From DASUAL01 sp050733055 (GTDB lineage Bacteria > Gemmatimonadota > Gemmatimonadetes > Gemmatimonadales > GWC2-71-9), in contig JBOHSI010000070.1 of NCBI GenBank assembly GCA_050733055.1, forward strand, positions 1-8,800: DNA of 8,800 bases. Reading direction: 5' to 3'. Under the pieces are notes generated by a model, which worked only from the letters and a program-made list of their open reading frames with translations, was not told the DNA's origin and ran no database searches. This document shows, piece by piece, positions 1-5,159 of this stretch (the stretch's first letter is position 1; each line of letters begins with the position of its first letter). Made by a program: the position numbers and the translations under genes.

Positions 1-1382
1 GACTGCTGTCGTCTGAGCTTCGGGAGCCCCGGATCCGTTTCGTGCTCCTTGTGAAACGGCGCCCGCGGCCTGCGGATCGGGAGCAGGTGCGCGATCGAGT
101 TGGCATAGAACTCGAGCAACGGGCGACCGTGGGGCAAGACGACGAGGCTCTCCCCGTCCTGCACGGCGAGGCGCCGCATCCGGAGCATCCGCCAGGCACG
201 GTCCCACACGTCGAGGATGCGGGCGTCCCCGCGCACCACCTTCGCGTTGACGTCGTGCAGGCGGTCCCGAAGCAGGTCCATCCGCTCGAGCACCGACCGC
301 CGAGGGATCACCGTCTGCTCGAACGAGAGCAACGCTGCGGCGGCCAGCGGCACGGGGGTCACGGGAATGATCGCGCCAATGCGGGCCATCAGCTCGCGCG
401 CGAGCGTCTCGAGCTCGGGGAGCCGCTGCTCCTTCGGGAGCTCCAGCATGTGAGGGCCCGCCGCCTGCAGCCACTGCCGTAGCGAGAGCGGCGCGCCGAA
501 GTTGACCGCCACCCGCCCGTAGCGCTTGAGCCGTCCCGTCAGGAGTCGGAAGACATTGCTCGCGAGGTAGCCGGCGACGGTCCACACCTGGGACAGGCGG
601 CCCGGCCGGTCGCGCTCGTCTACCAGCTCGCGGATCAGTGCGCGGTCCTCGAGCACCCGGTCGAAGTTGATCGCCACCGGCACGAACCAGATGTCCGACG
701 TGAACTCGGGGTCGAGCAGCGTGCGACAGACATAGTCGAGCAGGCCGAGCTTGGGCGGCGCGAGCCGCCCGTCGCGGGACAGCCGGCCTTCGGGGAAGAA
801 CCCCTGCGTCACCCCGTTCTTCGTGATGAGATGTACGTAGCGCTCGAGCACGGCGTGGTACAGCGGCTCCCGGAAGCCGCGCCGGACGAAGTAGGAGCCG
901 AATGACTTGAAGACGTACTCGAGCGGCCACACTCGCGCCCATTCTCCGACGGCGTAGCTCACGTGCGCCCCGTAGGCGAGCACGTAGGCGACGACGACGT
1001 AGTCGACGTTGGAGCGGTGGTTCATCAGGTAGACGACGACGTCCTGCTTCGGAATCCGCTCGAGGGCCGCCTCGTCTTGGTAGTCGACCGTCACTCGGTA
1101 CAGCAGGTTCAGGATGAGCTTCGCGAAATTGTAGCCGATCTTGTAGTAGGAAAGCACGTTGAGCTGGGGGACGATTTCGTCGATATACCGATCGACGCGG
1201 CGCCGCACGTGCGCCTCCGTCAAGCCGTGCTCGCGCGCGTGCCGGATCATCGCTGCTCGAACGACGGGGTCCGCCGCGAGCGCCGCCTTGGCGAGCCCGC
1301 GTTGCTGCAAGTGGTAGCGCGCCAGGCGTGTCCGGAACTCGTGGAGGGTACGGAGGGCCCGGCGGCCGAGCCACCCGGTCAC
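1..1382 (-). CDS. plsB: PlsB-like glycerol-3-phosphate / lysophosphatidate acyltransferase (partial, C-terminus beyond the left edge)
   Basis: About 460 codons are open from a GTG at 1382-1380 to the edge of the window, with no stop. The four acyltransferase blocks are present in order: NHRSNVDY (catalytic H122 and D127 of HxxxxD), FGSYFVRR (161-168), FFPEGRLSRDG (195-205, the FxEGxRSR block that binds the glycerol phosphate) and VPVAINFDRV (234-243). These place it in the PlsB/GPAT group, which acylates glycerol 3-phosphate at the membrane in the first step of phospholipid synthesis. The region before block I is only ~120 residues, much shorter than in E. coli PlsB. A later segment, EFYANSIAHLL, resembles the PlsB C-terminal region, so the end is probably near. 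The GTG overlaps the htpX stop as GTGA, and GGAGG (complement of 1392-1396) lies 9 bases upstream, which fixes this start. The exact substrate (G3P versus lyso-PA) cannot be decided from motifs alone. Confidence 0.85.
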   Translation of the reverse strand, partial: MTGWLGRRALRTLHEFRTRLARYHLQQRGLAKAALAADPVVRAAMIRHAREHGLTEAHVRRRVDRYIDEIVPQLNVLSYYKIGYNFAKLILNLLYRVTVDYQDEAALERIPKQDVVVYLMNHRSNVDYVVVAYVLAYGAHVSYAVGEWARVWPLEYVFKSFGSYFVRRGFREPLYHAVLERYVHLITKNGVTQGFFPEGRLSRDGRLAPPKLGLLDYVCRTLLDPEFTSDIWFVPVAINFDRVLEDRALIRELVDERDRPGRLSQVWTVAGYLASNVFRLLTGRLKRYGRVAVNFGAPLSLRQWLQAAGPHMLELPKEQRLPELETLARELMARIGAIIPVTPVPLAAAALLSFEQTVIPRRSVLERMDLLRDRLHDVNAKVVRGDARILDVWDRAWRMLRMRRLAVQDGESLVVLPHGRPLLEFYANSIAHLLPIRRPRAPFHKEHETDPGLPKLRRQQ

Positions 1383-2419
1383 GAGGCGATGCCTCCGTCT
1401 TTCTTGATCTGCGCGTAGCCCATCCCGCGCAGGATAGCGATCCGCTTCGCCATCGGGGGATGGCTCGCGAGGAGGTCGGCAACGAAGCCCTCGCGTGCCG
1501 TGAACCGCCGCCCCAAAGGATCCGCGATGCACAAGTGAGCGGCACCACGCTTGATCTTGGCGGTGGGCGCGGCGGCGCTCTCGATCTTCTGCAGGGCGCT
1601 CGCGAGGGCGAGCGGGTTGCGCGTAAACTGGGCGCTCATCGCGTCGGCCAAGTACTCGCGCTTGCGGCTCACGGCGATGGCGAGTAGCTGGGTGATGAGT
1701 GGCGCCAGGATCCAGGAAACGATCCACACCACGAGCAGGATGAGGAGGAGCGCACCGCCGCCGCCCTTCTTGGCGCCGCGTGAGCCCCCCCCTCCTCTCC
1801 AGCCCACCCGGATTCCACCCCGCAGCACCCGCGTGGCGCCGTCGTGCATCAGGGCCACGGCCCCCACCAAGGCCGCCAGCGTGGTCATCAGACGCACGTC
1901 GAGGTTCTTCACGTGGCCCAGCTCGTGGCCGATCACGCCCTGCAGCTCGTCTCGGTTGCACGCCTTGAGCAGGCCCCGCGTGACCGACACGTGGGCGTTC
2001 GACGGCTCGGTGCCGGTGGCGAAGGCGTTGGGATCGGCGTCGTCCACGATCCAGATCCGCGGGCGGGGGACGCCGGCGGCGATGGCCATTTCCTCGACGA
2101 CGTTGACGAGCTGCCTGTCCTTTGGGTCCTGCGGGTCGACGACCTCCCGGGCCCCGGTGGCCCAGAGCACCTTCTCGGGCCCCGTCTTGTAGGCGTACCA
2201 CGCCATCGCCAGGGCGACGAGCGACAGCGCGATACCGAACCATGGGAAGGAGTGGTGGTACTCACGGGGCGACGCTTCGCGGGTGTAGAGGTAAAGAATG
2301 TAATCGCCCCCGAACCCCAGCCAGGCGAAGAAAAGGACGAAGCCAACCACCAGCCAGAAGGTCCGCCGGCGATTGGCTTCCTGCTGTTGAAAGAGGTTGC
2401 GCGAGGTGTCGTCGCTCAC
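1379..2419 (-). CDS. htpX: HtpX-like M48 family membrane zinc metalloprotease
   Basis: A 346-residue protein if read from the GTG at 2419-2417. This start overlaps the lemA stop (GTGA) and is preferred to the upstream ATG at 2485, which would lie deep inside lemA. Hydrophobic segments sit at about residues 20-36 and 61-78, with another long one at about 223-250. The zinc-binding HELGH is at 165-169, and the downstream third-ligand motif SRKREYLADAMSA has its Glu near 255. These are hallmarks of the HtpX branch of M48, integral membrane proteases whose active site faces the cytoplasm and which degrade damaged membrane proteins. A Gly-rich linker (about 200-222, RGGGGSRG and KKGGGG) precedes the last hydrophobic block and is encoded partly by a run of eight G on the coding strand (complement of 1785-1792). 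The lemA-htpX neighbourhood recurs in diverse bacteria. The Shine-Dalgarno is weak, so translation is probably coupled to lemA. Confidence 0.93.
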   Translation of the reverse strand: MSDDTSRNLFQQQEANRRRTFWLVVGFVLFFAWLGFGGDYILYLYTREASPREYHHSFPWFGIALSLVALAMAWYAYKTGPEKVLWATGAREVVDPQDPKDRQLVNVVEEMAIAAGVPRPRIWIVDDADPNAFATGTEPSNAHVSVTRGLLKACNRDELQGVIGHELGHVKNLDVRLMTTLAALVGAVALMHDGATRVLRGGIRVGWRGGGGSRGAKKGGGGALLLILLVVWIVSWILAPLITQLLAIAVSRKREYLADAMSAQFTRNPLALASALQKIESAAAPTAKIKRGAAHLCIADPLGRRFTAREGFVADLLASHPPMAKRIAILRGMGYAQIKKDGGIAS

Positions 2420-3000
2420 GCCCTGGGCTTCGTGGACAGGTCGACTTTCGGGACCGCACGCTCCGTTTGCTCTTCGATCTCCCACAGATCGGCGACCTGC
2501 GCCTTGGCGATCCCCGCCACCAGGTTGGTCGGAAACTGTTGCTGCTTGGTGTTGTATTGCGTCGCCGTGTCGTTGTAGAGCTGGCGCGCGAAGGAGACCT
2601 TGTTTTCCGTCGACGTGAGCTCCTCCTGCAGCTGCCCGATGTTGCCCGTCGCCGTGAGCTGCGGGTACTGCTCGACCACCACCATCAGCCGCGACAGCGC
2701 GCTCGAGAGCGCGTTCTCCGCCTGGGCGATCTGCTTCATCACCTCGGGGCCGGTGTGGCTGATCTGGACCGCCTGATTCCGCGCGCGGATCACCGACTCA
2801 AGCGTGTCGCGCTCGAAGTCCATCGCGCCCTTCACCGCGTTCACGAGGTTGGGGATGAGGTCGTGTCGGCGCTTGAGCTGGACGTCGATCTGCTTGAAGG
2901 CGTTGAGCGTCTGGTTCTTGAGGGAGATGAGCCCGTTGTACGCGCTGATCAGCCATCCCACGACGAGCACGACGATCGCCAGAAAGACGAGCGAGCCCAT
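2416..3000 (-). CDS. lemA: LemA family membrane-anchored protein
   Basis: 194 residues from ATG 3000-2998. The N-terminus is a single hydrophobic anchor (about 3-20, LVFLAIVVLVVGWLISAY), followed by the typical LemA body: YNGLISLKNQ, then a strongly conserved stretch around IDVQLKRRHDLIPNLV, then long amphipathic helices and the C-terminal YNDTATQYNTK...FPTNLVAG segment. LemA proteins are membrane-tethered helical bundles with the bulk outside the cytoplasm. Their biochemical role is not settled, but they are often encoded beside M48 proteases, as here. GGGAG (complement of 3006-3010) lies 5 bases before the ATG, which rules out the 58-codon upstream extension of the frame. The gene lies 29 bases after the MerR-type gene, the only gapped junction of the operon, and overlaps htpX by 4 bases. 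Confidence 0.95.
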   Translation of the reverse strand: MGSLVFLAIVVLVVGWLISAYNGLISLKNQTLNAFKQIDVQLKRRHDLIPNLVNAVKGAMDFERDTLESVIRARNQAVQISHTGPEVMKQIAQAENALSSALSRLMVVVEQYPQLTATGNIGQLQEELTSTENKVSFARQLYNDTATQYNTKQQQFPTNLVAGIAKAQVADLWEIEEQTERAVPKVDLSTKPRA

Positions 3001-3029
3001 GGACGCTCCCGGTTGGAGAGTGTGCTGCC

Positions 3030-3686
3030 CTACGCACTGGTGTGGGGCATGAGTTTCGCGAGCGCCTGCCGGACCGCATCGGCGACTGCGTCGTCGCCCG
3101 GGCCGAGCCGCGCGAGCGGGTGGGCCGCCTCGACGTGCAGCTCGATCCCGCGGCCCAAGGAGATGCGCCGCCACGAGCTTGAGACTTCCGGGTCCCGCTC
3201 GGCGTCACGCGTCATCCACGCCGTCAGCGCCCGGCCGGACTTGCCGCGCGGCGGGCCGCCCTTGCTGGCGAGCGGCAGCCGGTCGGGGACGGGCAGCGAC
3301 GCGCCCAGCGTTTGCGCCGCGCGGCGCTCCAGCACGTCGCCCGTTTGGTCCTGCATCTCCTTCGTGATGGCCGTGAGCGTAGCCCCTTCCATCTGTCGCA
3401 GCTTGATCCAGAGCAGCTGGAGGAAGTGGCGGTAGGAATACGTAGCCGCGGTGCCCCGCCCCTCGGGCGGGCTCACCAGGCCCTTCGTCACGTAAAAGCG
3501 GATCGTCCGCTCGCTGGGCTGCGCGCGGGCCGCCGCGTTGATGGGGGTGATCGCCGAGGCGTCGAGCACCGCGCCGACCAGCGCGGCGAGGTCGCGGAGG
3601 TTCCACGGTGCGAGGTTGCGGTACTCTCGCAGCACGTGCAGCGGGTCGTGCTGCTGGGCTCCCGCACCCGCGCCGCCGCCCGTCAC
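3030..3686 (-). CDS. MerR-type HTH transcriptional regulator
   Basis: 218 residues from a GTG at 3686-3684 that overlaps the receiver stop as GTGA, with GGAGG (complement of 3696-3700) 9 bases upstream. Residues about 58-112 match the MerR winged-helix core: SERTIRFYVTKGLVSPP, a Gly-rich wing (EGRGTAATYSY), then the helix FLQLLWIKLRQMEGATLTAI. In the family this domain binds DNA as a dimer. The N-terminal ~50 residues (NLRDLAALVGAVLDAS) are an extension before the recognition region. The C-terminal half (about 113-218) has no cysteine cluster or known ligand-binding domain that I recognise. It ends with SSSWRRISLGRGIELHVEAAHP, a conserved-looking block, and a short helix. The gene sits between a lone receiver and lemA, so it could act on this operon. 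Target and inducer cannot be told from the sequence. Confidence 0.85.
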   Translation of the reverse strand: MTGGGAGAGAQQHDPLHVLREYRNLAPWNLRDLAALVGAVLDASAITPINAAARAQPSERTIRFYVTKGLVSPPEGRGTAATYSYRHFLQLLWIKLRQMEGATLTAITKEMQDQTGDVLERRAAQTLGASLPVPDRLPLASKGGPPRGKSGRALTAWMTRDAERDPEVSSSWRRISLGRGIELHVEAAHPLARLGPGDDAVADAVRQALAKLMPHTSA

Positions 3687-4099
3687 GCCTCGGCCCCTCC
3701 GCGCTTCGGGGGACCCGCTTCGCCCAACCGGAGCGCCGCCGCGAGCCAATCCGTGATCTCTTTCAGGTTGAACGGCTTGCGGATCACCGTGCAACGGTGG
3801 CGCTCGAGCCAGGCGCGCACTTCTTGCGCCTCCGCATCGCCGGTCATGATCGCCACGCGCCCCTCGAGCGCCGGCCAGCGATGCACGATCGCGAGGTAGA
3901 GCGCGAGCCCGGACATCGTCGGCAGGTGGATGTCGAGCAGCACCGCGTCGGTTTGCGCGGCGGCGAGCAGCTCGTAGGCCGTCTCGGCACTCCCCGCGCC
4001 GACCACGCGGTACCCCTGGCGTGTGAGTGATCGCTCGAGCACGCGCCGCAGCGGCGCCTCGTCGTCCACGATCAGGACGGAGTAGGGTTGGGCACTCAT
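3683..4099 (-). CDS. Stand-alone response-regulator receiver domain protein
   Basis: 138 residues from ATG 4099-4097, whose ATGA overlaps the stop of the AraC-type gene. The full set of receiver residues is present: acidic pair D12-D13 (IVDDE), phospho-acceptor D56 (LLDIHLPTMSG), switch T86 (IMTGDA) and K108-P109 (RKPF). The domain fills nearly the whole protein. After about residue 124 there is only a short Gly/Pro/Arg tail, with no DNA-binding or enzymatic output. It should therefore be phosphorylatable and work by protein-protein contact, as CheY- or Spo0F-type proteins do. Likely partners encoded beside it are the AraC-type protein with a degenerate receiver and the MerR-type protein; this is inference from operon position. 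No histidine kinase is in the window. A longer frame opens upstream at 4387 but would lie inside the AraC-type gene, so the overlapping ATG is preferred. Confidence 0.92.
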   Translation of the reverse strand: MSAQPYSVLIVDDEAPLRRVLERSLTRQGYRVVGAGSAETAYELLAAAQTDAVLLDIHLPTMSGLALYLAIVHRWPALEGRVAIMTGDAEAQEVRAWLERHRCTVIRKPFNLKEITDWLAAALRLGEAGPPKRGGAEA

Positions 4100-4899
4100 G
4101 ATGCGGCCGAGATCCGGGCCTCGGCCCGCTGCGGTGTGAGGAAACGCTGCAGCACTCGCGTCAGGGCTTCCGCGGGGGTGAGCGACAGACGCATTTTCTC
4201 CGTCAGGCCCAGATAGGCCCGCGCGTGCAGCTGCAGCGTCTTCGCCTGCGCGTAGCCGAGACGCTGCGCGACGTCTTCGACCGTGAACCCGGGGTCCTGG
4301 AGCAGCCGGTGCGCGTACAGCACGCGCGCCGCCGCGAGGAAACAGCGGGGTGACGGGAGCCCGATCCGTGTGAACCAGCGCTCGCACGTGCGCCGGTCCA
4401 CACGGGCGCGCGCGGCCACCTGACCGACGGTCTCCACCTCACCTGGGGAGCGGAGCGCCTCCTCCAGCACCAAGCGCAGCTCGCTCGGCAGCGGGGCGAG
4501 GGCGCTCGCCAGCTCGTCGAGCAGCTGGCGTGAGGAGGACCGCGCCTCCTCCTGCCCCAGTACCTCCCGCAGCCGGCTCGGGTGGTCGTCGTAGCGCGAG
4601 AAGACCACGCGCTGGATACCGCGCTCACCCAGCGCCAGCAGCACCGCCGCCGTCTCGGGGGTGAGCGTCGTGTACAGGATCAGGGGCAGGGACGGGAACA
4701 GCACGCGCAGCCGCTCGATCTCCTGGCTGCGCGCCTCGCCTGAGAGCAGCGGATCCACGACCGCCAATTCTACCGGACGGCTCCGGATGGCCGAGAGGAC
4801 GGCGTCCCAAGTCGGGGCGTGCGCCACGGCGAACCGCGCGGCAGCCACGCGGCGCAGTGTGTCGTGTTGGGCCTCCGGTATGGCGGCTAGAACTAGCAT
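4096..4899 (-). CDS. AraC-type regulator with an N-terminal degenerate receiver domain
   Basis: 267 residues from ATG 4899-4897. An in-frame TAG six codons upstream (4917-4915), with no GTG or TTG between, confines the start. No Shine-Dalgarno is visible, so the message may be leaderless or nearly so. Residues 1-~115 have a receiver-like pattern. Strand one (LVLAAIPE) has lost the acidic pair, an Asp remains at the acceptor position (D49, VVDPLLSG), threonines remain at 77-78 (LILYTTL), and the conserved Lys-Pro is replaced by SRYDD. This suggests a pseudo-receiver that cannot be phosphorylated normally. Residues about 155-240 are a double AraC HTH: TVGQVAARARVDRRTCERWF, then RVLYAHRLLQDPGFTVEDVAQRLGY and a second recognition helix (KTLQLHARAYLGL). 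First gene of the leftward operon. The direct repeat immediately upstream (4903-4941) is a candidate autoregulatory site. Confidence 0.86.
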   Translation of the reverse strand: MLVLAAIPEAQHDTLRRVAAARFAVAHAPTWDAVLSAIRSRPVELAVVDPLLSGEARSQEIERLRVLFPSLPLILYTTLTPETAAVLLALGERGIQRVVFSRYDDHPSRLREVLGQEEARSSSRQLLDELASALAPLPSELRLVLEEALRSPGEVETVGQVAARARVDRRTCERWFTRIGLPSPRCFLAAARVLYAHRLLQDPGFTVEDVAQRLGYAQAKTLQLHARAYLGLTEKMRLSLTPAEALTRVLQRFLTPQRAEARISAAS

Positions 4900-4902
4900 A
4901 AA

Positions 4903-4941
4903 TGTCGCAAAATCGCCCTACGTTGCCGCAAAAACACCCTA
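4903..4941. promoter_or_regulatory. Tandem 18-bp imperfect direct repeat upstream of the AraC-type gene (candidate operator)
   Basis: Two copies, TGTCGCAAAATCGCCCTA (4903-4920) and TGCCGCAAAAACACCCTA (4924-4941), match at 15 of 18 positions and repeat with a period of 21 bp, two helical turns. The left copy ends 3 bases from the start codon of the minus-strand AraC-type gene. AraC-family proteins commonly bind tandem direct repeats, so autoregulation of the six-gene operon is a reasonable inference. The site may also influence the plus-strand peptide gene. The AT-rich tracts inside each copy could instead be promoter elements; I could not pick out a convincing -35/-10 pair. Confidence 0.55.
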
Positions 4942-4961
4942 AAAACGAGACGCCACCGCAT

Positions 4962-5001
4962 CCAAGTTGGGAGGGTCGCTGCCTGCCTCGTCCCAACTTG
5001 G
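4962..5001. repeat. Perfect 11-bp inverted repeat built from two CCAANTTGG palindromes, in the leader of the small peptide gene
   Basis: CCAAGTTGGGA (4962-4972) and TCCCAACTTGG (4991-5001) are exact reverse complements separated by 18 bases. Each arm also contains a 9-bp palindrome: CCAAGTTGG centred at 4966 and CCAACTTGG centred at 4997. The centres are 31 bp apart, close to three helical turns. The right arm ends 5 bases before the Shine-Dalgarno (5007-5011) of the 45-codon gene. It could be a pair of operators for a dimeric repressor or activator, or an RNA hairpin in the 5' leader that controls access to the ribosome binding site. No U-tract follows, so it is not an obvious terminator. 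Confidence 0.6.
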
Positions 5002-5016
5002 TTCGTGGAGGTCTCC

Positions 5017-5154
5017 ATGTCCCGTCGGATTCGCGCGCTCCTCACCCTCGTCGTCGTGTCGTTCGCTCTCACGGCCGCTGCTTGTGCCGATGCCACCGGC
5101 CCGCGGTCGGATTCGAAGCCCTGCGATACCAACGGCAGCAATACCTGTCGCTGA
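5017..5154 (+). CDS. Small exported, lipoprotein-like peptide (45 aa)
   Basis: ATG 5017 to TGA 5152-5154, with GGAGG at 5007-5011 only 5 bases before the start; this is the best ribosome binding site in the neighbourhood. The product begins MSRRIRALLTLVVVSFALTA, a classical basic N-terminus and hydrophobic core, then AAC at 21-23. Cys23 could be a lipobox cysteine (LTAAAC, although the -3 position is Ala rather than the usual Leu), or the AAA could be a signal peptidase I site. The mature part is about 23 residues, hydrophilic, and holds two further cysteines (C36, C44) seven residues apart that could form a disulfide. Codon use is normal for the region. The gene is divergent from the six-gene regulator/lemA/htpX operon and convergent with the TPR gene, ending 5 bases from its stop. 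I do not recognise a family. It could be a small lipoprotein, a secreted signal or a peptide precursor; function is unknown. Confidence 0.75.
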   Translation: MSRRIRALLTLVVVSFALTAAACADATGPRSDSKPCDTNGSNTCR

Positions 5155-5159
5155 TGCCG

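Noticed and set aside
2420..2485. Upstream ATG extension of HtpX (22 extra residues)
   Set aside because: It lies wholly within lemA and encodes no plausible conserved sequence; the GTG overlapping the lemA stop starts just before the usual HtpX N-terminus.
3001..3174. 58-residue N-terminal extension of LemA
   Set aside because: It overlaps the end of the MerR gene, is Arg/Ala-rich, and the ATG at 3000 has a good GGGAG and begins directly with the LemA membrane anchor.
963..3435. Long plus-strand open frames covering the acyltransferase, htpX and lemA genes (for example 1844-2578 and 2122-3435)
   Set aside because: They are antisense shadows in high-GC DNA: low-complexity Arg/Pro/His-rich translations with no domain resemblance, opposite to clearly conserved minus-strand proteins.
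4962..5001. Inverted repeat read as a transcription terminator between divergent genes
   Set aside because: No T-tract follows on either strand, and it lies just upstream of the peptide gene's ribosome binding site rather than at the end of a gene.
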